Part shown: positions 11,400 through 22,619 of the stretch, piece after piece
How positions within the stretch are numbered: position 1 is the first letter of the stretch
How the letters are laid out: every line of letters starts with the position of its first letter
Assembly (NCBI GenBank): GCA_963970005.1
Contig: CAXAMN010028861.1
Location: forward strand, 119,025 to 183,024
Origin: Durusdinium trenchii
Taxonomy: Eukaryota; Sar; Dinophyceae; Suessiales; Symbiodiniaceae
Direction of reading: 5' to 3'
DNA length: 64,000 nucleotides
The notes under the pieces: generated by a model
Seen by the model: only the letters and a program-made list of their open reading frames with translations
What the model was told of the DNA's origin: nothing
Database searches by the model: none
Program-made: the position numbers and the translations under genes

Positions 11400-12390
11400 T
11401 CTACGATGAACAAGTTTCGCACTTCAGCTGAAATCACTGTTTCCCCACGCTCTTCTTTGGGTCATTCATAGTATGTCAACTATGTAAAGCAATGTCTATG
11501 GCACTATGGGACTTGATCATTTGACATCGGTAGGTCGGGTTGAACAACATCACTCGCTCAGAACTTCCCAGAGCTGCAATTGTTGGCAAAGCTGGCTTGG
11601 TTTGACCAAACAATGTGAGAACAACACACATTCTCTTAGCCTTAGCCCCTCCAAGTCCACTGCAACCAGTATCATCCTCTGGTGGGTAAGCCTTGTAAAC
11701 AAGTCTAGCAAAAGCCGTCATTTGAACACCAAACACATTCTTTTGGAAGTCCTCTTTGAGCAAGCTCTACAAAATAGATTCGTTTCGAGCTCCAAAGAAC
11801 TCTCCCTTTTGCGATGGGTGAATAAGTCCTGAATAAGACCCAAAGAAGGGTTCACGATGCCTTTGCAGTGCAAGCACAATCTAGATAATCTACACATATT
11901 CACCAACAAGCAGGTGGAAGCTTTAGAGGGAAACAACTGCAAGTTTCATCTGAGATGCATCTATATCGACCTTCCCCGGCCAAAAGAGCTTTCTTCCACA
12001 CTGTAAGCGAAAATCATCCATCTGAGCGATGCTGAACATCCGCGACACGAACAAACAAATGACCTTTCAACAGGAGTCCACCCAGCTTCCTGGACGCCCC
12101 CGGGGGTTTGGAGCGACGGCGAACAAACCGCTCGTTCTTGTCTCCATCGTGTCCAAACGTGGTGCAGCGACCGAGGTATTCTCGTAAACCCACAGCGACC
12201 GTGGCCCGTTCGACCGAAGTAAGTGGGATACCCGCGGATCCGAAGGGCTCGATGCCCCGAGAACGTGCAGAACGGCTGGGAACCAGAGAACGGCTGGGAA
12301 CCAGCGATCGGCTGGGACCAGCGGCCAGCGTGCGAACGCCCAAGACGTGGGGCCAAAGACGGAGGAACGCCCAATACGCCAGGCAACTCT
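11400..12390. other. Spacer inside the FNIP cluster with a short tandem repeat
   Basis: No supported gene. A unit of about 17 bp (GAACGGCTGGGAACCAG) repeats three times at 12268-12320. The overlapping open frames in this GC-rich part (12014-12434) disagree in strand and contain no recognisable domain. Confidence 0.4.
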
Positions 12391-12391
12391 G

Positions 12392-12440
12392 GCTGAAGTC
12401 ATCGCCAAAACCTCAGTTGCGATTGAACATTTGAACTTGT
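12392..12440 (-). CDS. FNIP-repeat fragment (partial)
   Basis: The minus strand encodes GFGDDFSQS, the core of an FNIP repeat, preceded by a TTCAATCG sequence like those beside the other FNIP segments. It is too short to stand alone and is called only because of its position and strand within the cluster. Confidence 0.35.
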
Positions 12441-12444
12441 TGGA

Positions 12445-13185
12445 ACGATGAAAAAGGCAATTGAGAAAAAAGCAGATGGATCTGGCCCCTCTCACTGAAT
12501 TAGGCCCCAGGAATTCCAATGCTGCAGGAAAGTATCAAGCGCCTGGTGTTGGGCCATGTGCGCACCTGTGCTTTTCCTGTTCATGGTCTAACCCGGTAGT
12601 AGGCCATAGTAGGTTCAGGGGACCCAGGGGCAGTGTATGCTCCTTCCATAATTCCAGCCCCCCACCCTCTGATTCAATTATCCTAGGCGCAAAGGTTTTT
12701 CTACGTGTATGTGCCTATGGTAATTCTAAATACATATGTTGAACATTGTTAAACACAAACATAGAGGACTTCGGAGTTCGCGTCAACGAATGCCCCTTTT
12801 GCCCAGGCCAGTAGATTCGAGGTATGTGTACAATCGATTTCCAGACTGAATTCCATATAATCGTCAGAATAAACCAGTACAAACCACATCGCTATCGCTA
12901 TGAATAAACCAACATGCATGTTTTTTTGAATCACCGACTGACTTGGAACCCCACCCCACTGGATGATTCAATTTTAAGGGGTGGGTCTATTGTCACCAAC
13001 AAACATAATATATAACAATATAGTAGTCATAGTGTTTTGTTTTCTTTGTATCAAAGCAATTCCATCCGCATTTCTCCAGGAACTGCGCAGTTACCTTTCA
13101 CAAGGGAAAACCACGGGCTTCAGGGGGGGTTCCGCCCCTTTTAGTTGGTGAAATAAGCCCGCCCACGATCGTGCATGATAAACCT
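12445..13185. other. Spacer inside the FNIP cluster
   Basis: Non-coding as far as I can see. A probable intron or intergenic sequence. Confidence 0.4.
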
Positions 13186-13189
13186 CGTC

Positions 13190-13345
13190 CCCATCCGGGC
13201 AACTGAGGCTCCGCAAAGTGCTGGGCCAGCTCACCTCCCTCAAGCTCCGGTTGAACTCTTCTCCCAGTTGAAGCTCTTGCAGAAACGCTGGCAACGACTC
13301 TAAGGGATGGATGAAGTAGTCACCAAAGCTCAAACCTGCAGCACC
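13190..13345 (-). CDS. FNIP-repeat exon (about two repeats)
   Basis: The minus strand encodes LSFGDYFIHPLESLPAF, then LQELQLGEEFNRSLREVSWP and STLRSLSC. These are two FNIP-type repeats. The frame stays open beyond both ends but loses the repeat pattern there. Confidence 0.55.
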
Positions 13346-13349
13346 AGCG

Positions 13350-14860
13350 CCCTTCCGCTGTGTTCCCCCCCAAACAACCTGGTGTTTTTTGTGCGCTGAA
13401 ACAGAAACCGGAGCGTCCGTCACGGTCTGGGCCACGTGCTTAACTTGAACAGCCGCCATCCTACGGAACGCAAGAAAAACACGCGCCGTCTTGGTCCTTT
13501 TCGGCAATGTTTTTCCATTTTTGGCCTTACTCGTTGGACAAACTGGCCAACTGCGTTCGAAGACTTTGCGCCCATTTCTCTGGGTGCTTCAGCTAGGACG
13601 AGCCCGGTTTTTGTGGCGAAGTATGCTTAAAACAAGAACTACTTTGTATGTTCACGTCTCTCCTTCTCTTGGACGGAATGTTAGTATACTTTCACCATCT
13701 TTCACCAGTTGCTTCAAGACGCCTCTTGGAAAGTCTGCATTTTGCGCCAAGGCTTCGTCAGAGCCCAGATCGGGTTTCTTGTCTGTGAAGCCGGGCATAG
13801 CGTCCCGGCCTTCTCTCATAGGTGGCATCGAGGCTGCACGCTAGTTTCAAAACACTTGATATAACCAGCACGAAGAACACTCGGAACGATTTGTCCTTTG
13901 CCTTGACGACACCACCACAGTTTCAAATTGCAATCAATTCTCCTTTGACTTCCTCACACTTGCAACCAGCTTTGCATCTTCGCTCGGCCACGCCCTCAGT
14001 TTCTGGCTTTTGTGACGTTCCATGCATTCTTTTTTTTCAAGCTGCAAAGTTAATTGTTCTTGCATGGGGGACCAACCAAGTTGTGCCTCAGTGTGAGAAG
14101 GAGGAAGGAAGGAAGGAAGGAAAGAAAGGAAGCAACGAAGGAAGGAAGGAAGGAAGGAAGGAAGGAGGGAAAGAACGTTGTTTGGACTAAATCGATGGAA
14201 TTGGATTTAGTGATCACACATATTGAAGCGTTGTGTTCATCCCCAAAAAGACTTGACATCGGCAACTTTCCAAACAAAAGTCAAACACATTCAAAACCGC
14301 TCATGCGGTTGGTTGAGCCTATTCCTACGCCGAAGCAATACCATCACCGAGAGACCTTGAAAAGACTGAACTGACATACACGGCACCGACCAACTGACAT
14401 ACACAGGATCGGAATATGCGACTGTCCAAGACTTAGAGCGTCTCGATTGCTTTCGATGGAGTAGCAATCTGGCTCCATTTCAGTGTATATGAGCTCGGAA
14501 ATGGAGCCAAACCATCTTTCACTTATACTTTCAGGAGTAGTGGAACGCCGAACTGCTGCTGGAGTGGTACAGTTGTTCACTGAGTGGGTTCTACTTCTTA
14601 CAGTAATCGATATCCCCTTTCGAGACAATTGGATTAATAGATCCATATGTCGCAGGACACATGAGATACAGCTTCGCATCAAACCGGTGAATCTGCGCAT
14701 CCAACATGGGATGTGATCATCCCATCTTCAGTTGTCAAAGAAGTCAAAAAGATCAAAAAGGTGAACTGTTGTGCATGGAACATCTAAAAATAGTACACAA
14801 ACACATATGCGCAACATAAGTCTCGTCTATCAATCTATCTCTGCCAAGTAGCACTCCAAG
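13350..14860. other. Spacer inside the FNIP cluster with GGAA microsatellite
   Basis: No supported gene. A GGAA/GAAG microsatellite occupies 14097-14174. Confidence 0.45.
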
Positions 14861-14863
14861 CTG

Positions 14864-14985
14864 CTCGGCCATGAAATCCCGCTGAGGCTTTGATTGAAGT
14901 CCCTTGCGAAATTCAAAGTCTTCAATGTCTCAGGCCATTGAACCTTCGTCAATGTCCTCACTTCGTCCAGCAATGAGGACTGCGA
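14864..14985 (-). CDS. FNIP-repeat exon (about two repeats)
   Basis: The minus strand encodes TLTKVQWPETLKTLNFARDF followed by NQSLSGISWPSSLE. The segment is bounded upstream by a TTCAATCG motif. Same strand and repeat type as the rest of the cluster. Confidence 0.5.
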
Positions 14986-14995
14986 TTGAACATGT

Positions 14996-15125
14996 TACGC
15001 TCGCCTACAATTGGTTAAAGGAAAAAGAACTCCAAAAGCTTCTGGGCTTTGGCTTCGGCTCTGGTTGAAACTTCGGCCGAAGGACAGCCTCTGAAGCTGC
15101 TTGGGGAATACCACTCCTTTGCGAA
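14996..15125 (-). CDS. FNIP-repeat exon, most upstream of the cluster
   Basis: The minus strand encodes KGVVFPKQLQRLSFGRSFNQ and then departs from the pattern. The segment follows CGCAAAG, which would fit an AG|G-type 3' splice site. I found no initiation region for an FNIP gene further upstream. Confidence 0.5.
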
Positions 15126-15473
15126 GCCAGGCGAGAGCGAGAAAGACCGATACAAAAATGCTGGGGAAGACCCCTCTCAGAACTCTTGGTCCAAATTCCC
15201 ACAGAATCGGTTTCTTTGGAGTTTGCCCCCCAAACAGTATCCTTTGGGATTTGAGCCAAATGCTCACCTACATTTATATAGGTCATTTATATACACTCCA
15301 AACCTTGACCCACTCCACAAGAAATCCTTATCTCACATGGAACACATGCAAAAACGTGCTGTTTGATCCTCATTGTTTACATCCATGGCTCCTTCCAACG
15401 GCTCATTAAACTCGTCATCGAAGCTCAACGTCTCCTTGGATTGGCTTTCAGGGACTTGAAAAAAATCAAATAT

Positions 15474-15546
15474 CTTACGTCTTACCATCTCTCATCGACA
15501 AATCTTGCCATGCTTTATTGGCTGATAGATGGTAAGACGATGTAAG
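15474..15546. repeat. Imperfect inverted repeat (MITE-like or hairpin)
   Basis: The left arm CTTACGTCTTACCATCT (15474-15490) pairs with the right arm AGATGGTAAGACGATGTAAG (15527-15546), with a three-base bulge and a loop of about 36 nt. Confidence 0.7.
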
Positions 15547-15695
15547 ACGTATCAGTGGCTGAAATATTGGCTCCTCCCAATCTTGTCACGGTTGGTCTAT
15601 GGTAGTTGATCTGCTGGATGTCATTGAAATTGAACATAAACAGCCGATTCAATACCAAAAACACACACAGCCCTCAAGTGACCCAAACCACTATG

Positions 15696-15776
15696 CCCAA
15701 GCACTCCATGTGTAGCATATCCATCGGAGTTGTTGAAAGGGGGTCGACACTTGGGATGGCCATGGACTGTCTGGGG
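15696..15776. repeat. MITE-like family 1, copy 1
   Basis: Ends are CCCAAGCACTCCATG and CATGGACTGTCTGGGG, inverted complements of each other with few mismatches. The interior resembles the copies at 25056-25156 and 32376-32482, sharing a CATCGGAGTTGTTG...GGGGTCGACA-like core. Non-autonomous and about 80 bp long. Confidence 0.65.
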
Positions 15777-15898
15777 ATGGGCACACATCCCATCTTTGGG
15801 ACGTGGGAACCCCAAAAAGCCGCATGCCCTTCCATGACCCGTGGTAGTCTCAAATGAGTGTGTAATGGGTGTGTATTAAAATAAGCTCCCAGGCAACG

Positions 15899-15951
15899 AC
15901 CCCCTGGAAGAAGGGAAATAGATCAGTCTACCCATTGGTTGGGGTCTCCCT
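15899..15951 (-). repeat. MITE-like family 2, copy 2 (inverted)
   Basis: The reverse complement runs GACCCCAACCAATGGGTAGA to TTCTTCCAGGGGGTCG, matching 6890-6945 closely. Being in the opposite orientation shows this is a dispersed element rather than a tandem duplication. Confidence 0.7.
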
Positions 15952-17673
15952 GTAGTAAAACATATAGAAGCACACACTCACATGTTCTAATTATAATTAT
16001 AGGTGTTTTATGGTTTTTCAGTGGCGCCACCATTGCGCTTGACCAAACAAGTACCACCAATCGGTGCCAAATCTCGAGGCTTCCACAAAAGGACGAGAGC
16101 ACTGCCAGGTTGGGCAGGCCAATCAACCGCGTCACCCCTTGCAGCGCAAAGACATCCATGGAGTCACCCTGCAAATGGTTCCTCAACTGGCATTCTAACA
16201 AAATCTCCCAACAAAGACGAGCTCCGAAGTGTCACACGTCCAAATTAAATCCGAAATTGTCGCAAGTTTAATCATGTTTGTTCCACCCACCAGCCCCAAA
16301 AGGAAGAACAAATGCAAACTATATATCGAATTGTCTTAGACCTTAGATCTTTCTTCCTTTCCTTTTTTGCCCAAGCAGTGTGGACACACTAGGGGTTCTT
16401 ACGGTAATGGTTAAGCACCGGTGTCTGATCGAGGTGTTGCGCCGACGTGTCCGGCTAATTCACTGCTATTTCTTCCTCGAAGTGCAGATGTTCGTGGCAG
16501 GCACGGCACTTTGTGAACCTCGAAGTGCAGCTTTCGTGGCAGGTGCAGCACTTTGTGCTCTCAGATGCTCACTCTCACTCTCACTCTCACTCACGCTCAC
16601 ACACGCTCACGCTCACGCTCACACTCACTCTCTTTCTCACTCACGCTCAAACTCACTCTCACTCTCACTCTCATTGTCACTCACTCTCAATCTCACTCAC
16701 ACTCACCATCACCTCTCTGGTCCCCAATGCCCACTAGATCTCTAGAGTTTTTGCTGCTACACCTCTAGACCTCACAGACACACGTTTGGGGTCTCTTGCC
16801 GGGATAATCTTTGTTTCTATTAGCGATGGCCTCCAACCTAAGAGCGATGGCCTCCAAATTATCTGATGCGTTGTCTCCCACCCATGACCACTACTTACTG
16901 CACCCGTGACCTGAAAAAAGTCATTCCGCCGGCTGGTCTGGGAAACCTGAGAGCCGAATATGAACAGCAGCTAGGTCTATCCTATTGCCAGGTTTCATTG
17001 GATGATGATCATTAGATTGCAGGCCTTTCTCCAAAATCGTGATGTTCATTGTTTACCGACTGTTACAGGTAATAGGACAAGCCCAATGAACATCAGTGAT
17101 CAAACCTCTTTATGAAAGTATGAATCTTCCCTCACCAAAGAGGCAACCTGCGTAGGCGAGCAGAGCTGCCCTGAGGGCATCAGCAGAACATTGGGTTGTT
17201 CCGTATTTGGAGCTTTCCGGAACAAAGGCATTCTGGGTTCGGATGGGTAGGTTTCTCTTTTACCAAATCTAGCTGCAGGTCCAGGCAAAACCCTAGAGCC
17301 GAAGCTGAAACTCTCCTTATAAATGCTGTATAATACTGAGATACTTTGTGTTACATATGCTACTGTTTTCAGCCCGCCTTTCCACACCACACCCGTGGTT
17401 ACACAGCCGCCTTCCACCTTCTTTGTTCATATCGACTCTGGCCCAAGCGTCACCCACGTTCTCAGTCCGGCGTGCCCAGCGTCCAAGCATGGCCCAAGCT
17501 CACCGGCACGTAGACGTAGGAGAGCTGCACGTGTGGCACGTGCGAAGGGCCGGCGTGGCCGTCCGAGGTGCGCGCGAACTCGTCGTGGAACTCGTGGAGT
17601 CGTCGGTGCGGCACGTGCTGCAGCGTCTCGGAGCCTCTCCTCAAAAACATCGGACTGCCAGGACGGACTGCCG

Positions 17674-17739
17674 CCCCAGACAGACCCCCAGTCCATCCCT
17701 GGCAGTCCTATGGCAGTCTCAGACACGTCGTGTCTGGGG
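17674..17739. repeat. MITE-like family 1, short copy
   Basis: A 66-bp unit with perfect 9-bp ends CCCCAGACA and TGTCTGGGG and an interior containing the family's GGCAGTCCTATGG-like motif. It is an internally shortened copy. Confidence 0.5.
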
Positions 17740-19509
17740 TTGGAAGGTTGGAAGGACCGACGAGTATGATAATCTGCGGACGTCAGCTTGGATGGTCAGT
17801 CCGGCCCTGGACCGTGCGGGCAGAAGAAGAAAACAACCATGAAAAAACAACAGTGTATCTCACCTAACTCGGAGCTTGAGAATGCGCTGATAGAACGTGC
17901 TGCGCCACCCCAAATTCAGATACACCAAAATTCTTCGTGTTGGGCAAACTGAACTGTTTGGTATGATTGACTTAGCGCACTGGGTTTGGATCTTTTTGCA
18001 GCAACAAATCCTGAATGCAATGGACTGACATGGACTAACGCAAGCCATCCCGGCTCTACATTAGCAACAGAATCTGGAGAAAAAAAACGATTTCTTTGGA
18101 TTTCAAAAGGTGCCCGCTTTAGAACCGCTGCCACCCGGCTGACTATTCTCGTGAGCTACGAACATTGGCAGGCTACACACGTTCGTCGTTTTGGGTGTCG
18201 CCCAATGAAACACAGCTCCGGCTCGCGTAGCCCAAAAGGACACCCATCCCTCCATCCCTTGTGGGTGACGGCAGGTCGTCATTCATGGCGGCCAGAAACA
18301 CATCGTCTCGTGCCCGTCCAGGAGTAGTCCGGAAGTTCGGCGAACGGACCTCGTCCTATTTCTCACAACACAGGGGTCTGCAGTCTGAAGCCTGAATTCA
18401 GTAGGCAAAGTGAGAAGAAAACACAAGCGTAACGATTTGAGCAGGAAGGAAGAGGGGTTTGTATGTAATTAGGGGTATGGGCAATCATAAATCATAGTTA
18501 GCAAATAATTGCGTCTCTACCTTGCTCATTCTGGTCGATACGGGCATCCTACCGCACTTCAATGTATTCTAGTCTGACCTACTAGTATCTACCAAGAAGG
18601 GAACAAAGACCAAGCATTTGGCAGCATTTTAACACATGGCTTTGTCAGGCTTTGTCTCAAAATACGAAAACCAGGAATTAACATCAGCGGGTTGACACCC
18701 GGACTACTCAACATTTGGATCAGCGTCTGCACCAGGATTTGTACGCCGCGCTTGGCTGGCAAGCGCTCCAAGATCCTCCAGCACAGCTCTTGTCCAGTGG
18801 TGGAGTCAGGCATCGTCAGAGTGAAATGATCACCATCGAGTCCAAAGACCTGGCCATCGCGGTAGAACCACTAGGTCCAGGTCGTGGGTAGATCTATCCG
18901 CTGATGGCAGGTGAGTAGATTGATGCATGTTGTATATTTATATGCCTCAAAAGCTCGAGTTTGGGCTTTCTTAGACGAATCCGGACTATGACCTGGCACG
19001 GTTTTGGTGCTCTTAGGCTTCATGGGATTGCTTCATGCATCGGTGGAAGCGGTTTGCGGAAATCACAGTTCTGGGGTCACACTGGAGTTTGTTCATCCAT
19101 GCATGGACCCTATATAAACATATATAAACCACTTAAACTGCGGCCGGTTGAGCACACCAAAACAAACGTGGCAGCTTCGTTTCATATCCTTTCAACCCTA
19201 AAGGACCCAACGGAGCTACTCTGGAATCACCAGATTTAGCCCAGCTTCGCGAGCCGAACGCGGAAGCGGAAGCAGATGGTCTCTGGCACTTTTCGGTGGG
19301 GGGTGTCTTCTAAGAGTGCGTGGAAGATGTGGGCATTTCAGAACCCCGGGTGATGGATCCACTCTGTGATTCTAGTGGATCTACTGTTTGACTGGGTATG
19401 TCCGTTTCCAGATGGATCACGAGTGGAACTCAAGTGGAAAAAGGTCCACCCTGACATGATCCCCGACATCTGAATCCACATGCCCTCCTCCCTCTCCGCT
19501 TTCGGCTCT

Positions 19510-19947
19510 TCACCTGAATCTCCACAGAGCTGTCCAGAAGCATTTCGCTCTTTGTGTAGCCCGCGCGTTGCGATGCGGTGATAGATGAGTCGACTTGAGC
19601 TGCCAATTGGACCAGCGAAAGCCAAGGATTGGACCGTAGTCACCGGCTAAATGGGGTGTAGAACAAGGGTAGTCACCGGGTAGTCCAGCATGGCTCACCA
19701 GGTGACAGTGATATCTATGCGCAGCATTCCCATGTCGATATAGTTGGCCTAAAATACGGCTGGAATTGGGAAGCTCCTGGAGCTGGAGACGAAATGGATC
19801 TGGCCAAGTTGCACCATGCATTTGGGGTTTCCGCTTCCTCCAGGTTCGGTACCATGCCATCCATCCTATGCTTCCTATACCGAAGAATTCACCCACGAGG
19901 TTGGTGGTGATTGTAGAGGAAAATCCTCTTCCAAAGGTCCATGACAT
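19510..19947 (-). CDS. Possible unrecognised 145-aa reading frame
   Basis: A minus-strand frame starts at an ATG and is open for 145 residues. It has a mixed, non-repetitive composition (LVGEFFGIGSIGWMAW near the start, LPGDYP and LAGDYGPILGF later). No domain is recognised and there is no supporting neighbour, so this may be a chance frame. Confidence 0.2.
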   Translation of the reverse strand: MSWTFGRGFSSTITTNLVGEFFGIGSIGWMAWYRTWRKRKPQMHGATWPDPFRLQLQELPNSSRILGQLYRHGNAAHRYHCHLVSHAGLPGDYPCSTPHLAGDYGPILGFRWSNWQLKSTHLSPHRNARATQRAKCFWTALWRFR

Positions 19948-22330
19948 CCGAACCCCATGTCTTTTTCGGTCTCAACACCCCGGGTGGAGCGTTGCTCGTG
20001 TTCCTCAATACCAGTCCGGTCCGCTGAACCGGAGTGCTGCCGGTCGCAATGACGTCACGTGTCAAGAAGCGACGGTTTCACCGGTCGTTGACGTCAAGCG
20101 AGAGGGCTGTTCGAAGCGAAGTGAACACGTGAAGAACATGGCTTTCTTTCTGGGTCACTCCACTGAACACGTGGCATCGTGTTGCATACCAGCAGATCCC
20201 TGCTGTCAAAGCTAAAATGCATGGATTGGTGGGAAGGGCCTGTACACAGGTTCTTTATTGCCTATGAGGGTAGATCTGTAGCAAAGGAAACCCAAACTCA
20301 GCATTGTTAAATTATCAGCAAATCATGCAACATTTGATCATAGTGACCATTTGGACGTGCGAGATAAAGCTCGCAAACATGGTGGCAGATCCAACGTGAA
20401 TCTCGATCCGGAACCCTATCTTGATCGCTAGTAGCTTGGAGGCCATTGCTCTTAGGTTGGAGGCCATCGCTAGTAGGTTGGACGGAGATTGAACATGATC
20501 TCGGGCGACAGTCGCATGCTTTTCTCCTTGCACCAGAGCACTCGCAGAGCACTCGCAGGGCACTTCATGTGGAGTCGCTTCGGGTCAAACCGTCGGTCTC
20601 TTCATGGGATGGCATGACCATACAAGCTGAAACCCTCCTCGTAGTAAAGAAGGACATAAATGGATTGATATGTTGACATGGGGTAATACACGCTTTCCTT
20701 TTATACAGTTGCTACCTGCCTATATATCTGATAGATCTTTAACAACCAACACCTCGGATCTCTCCCAATTTGCCAAGTACAGTGTCTTTTCAAACGCCTC
20801 TTCCATCTTATCCCAAAGGGAGAATGACAAGTGACGATCCATGAAACTCCCCATTAGACCGTTCTCTTCATGTTTGGTGTCTGTGTGAGTGTGTAAGTGT
20901 AATCTATTCTTGCTTTATTTAGGTCAGCCAAGTCTGTGACCCATGTTCCAACATGTCCAATCCAACATATGTACAATTGTCTTTCCAAATAGCGTGTCAC
21001 AATGCTTTGATTTTAAATCAGAATGATTCAGCAGCGGGAAAAGAACATCTTTTACCAAGCCCTCATCTGAATTCTTAGCAAAAATAAGCAAACATGCACA
21101 TTGTTTGCACGCAGTTCATTAAAACCCCATCCCTCAAAAATGACTTCTGGAACTTTGAACCTAAAGAGTTTAGGACTTGCAAAGCATGAGGAAGCATCTG
21201 GCACCCGACTTCTGAGATCCGACCTCTCGACCGGACGTAGTCGGTCCATGTGTTCAGAAGCGGCTGTAGTTCTTTAAGGGCCGATAGTAGGACTTGTCAC
21301 ACCACCTGAAGCAACGGCCAAGCCATCAAAGGCCGGACAACGGGCGAAGCAAAATACCTAGGTTGTTCACAGGATGCGAAGATGGAGAACTGGAAGAGGA
21401 GCACAAAAATGGAATTGACCTATTAGCTTCTGTTTTGCTAGGCATATTGAACATTCCCATACAAAAGAACCACCCGCAAACTGAGTGCGGCAAAGGATGA
21501 TGCTCTACCAGAATTGAAGTGCTTGGTTGATGACAAACATGAAATCCAACACGAAGACTTACAAGATGGGACAACAAAACAAATCTCGCTGGCAACATTG
21601 CGGGGACAAATGCTAAATGACCTTGTTGCTTGAAGTCCATCAATGATTTAAGGAAAAAAAAAGGAACCAACTAACTTCTCACTACGGTCCCTGCGTTCGG
21701 ATGAAGCATTGAACACCTTGGCGCCATGTCTTCCGTACATCAAAGCGACCGAACCAACAAAGGAGATGGCCGGGAGCCCGAACCATGCCGCGAACTTCCG
21801 CATGTAGCCTGTCACTTGGGCCGGAATTGGGCGAAACACCAGGTGCCCACAGGGCTGGTCGGTGACGGGTCCTGATCCGGGTGAACCGCAGAGTCTTCTC
21901 AGAGTGCGAACATCCAGGGCAAGGCCGGGCCGGTGGAAAATAGCAAGATGAGTCCTGATATGTCCTGATGAAACCAAAACAAATGTAAGCAAAGAAGACC
22001 TTGATCACTGTTTCTGGACATGCGAAAAAGGGACAGCCTTGCAGCCTTGTATCTGGTTTCGTCAAGGAATTCACTCAAAGCATCGAAGTAGGTGGACCAT
22101 CCCGTTTTCAAAGTATATATGTTTTGCATATTTTTACATAATATGAATTCTCAGAAACAAAGTATGTCTCATCATGTCTTGGTATCCAGCAATTTGACTC
22201 CTGCTATTGCGATCAAATGTTGCTTTTCCACCAGGTGCCACTGGCAGCACTTGTTTCATGCTTGGGATCTGCTTCGCATCCCTTTCCCCTCCCCTCCCGT
22301 CCCCTCAGCACCAAACAGCTCCGGAACTCT
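19948..22330. other. Interval without a supported gene
   Basis: Short chance frames only. At 20428-20484 a GCTAGTAG...TTGGAGGCCAT(T/C)GCT unit occurs twice. It is the reverse complement of the unit at 16822-16860 and so is a small dispersed minisatellite. Confidence 0.5.
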
Positions 22331-22336
22331 CTTGAA

Positions 22337-22555
22337 TTTCGGCCCACACCAGGCTGGCCAGGGCCGCTGCGCCTTCACTTCGCTTGCCAAAGCCTTCCAC
22401 TTGATTGTAACGATGGGCCCTGCAGCAACCGCGGCGCGGTACCGCGCGGTGGTTCCCGCGGCACATGGGATGATCTTCGGCGAGGGCACCTTTCGTGGTA
22501 GCACGGTTCCCGGTCGCGATGTGAGCAACACCCGGACCCAGGTGACCATATCCTG
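22337..22555. other. GC-rich coding-like island, strand unresolved
   Basis: Three frames are open over the same about 220 bp. The plus frame ends GMIFGEGTFRGSTVPGRD... with a stop at 22554-22556. A minus frame contains PGTVLPRKVPSPKIIPC and IVTIKWKALASEVKAQRPWP. Codon third positions look biased in both, and no domain is recognised. It could be a lone exon. Confidence 0.25.
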
Positions 22556-22619
22556 AGCCGATTTTGGCTGCCGATTTTCGCGTCCAGAGACCCATCTTCC
22601 CTGCACAAGTCAGAACCAT

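Larger units (their letters stand above)
15790..19509. other. Long interval without a supported gene
   Basis: It contains one copy of MITE-like family 2, one of MITE-like family 1, a CACTCT-type microsatellite at 16563-16715 and a two-unit GCGATGGCCTCCAA repeat at 16822-16860. A GC-rich patch at 17430-17650 is open in several frames on both strands with no recognisable domain. Confidence 0.5.

Noticed and set aside
16380-16768. Ser/His/Leu/Thr repeat frames
   Set aside because: Translations of a CACTCT-type microsatellite.
17348-17842. 164-aa plus frame and overlapping minus frame in a GC-rich patch
   Set aside because: Several frames are equally open, none has a recognisable domain, and part overlaps a MITE-like element.
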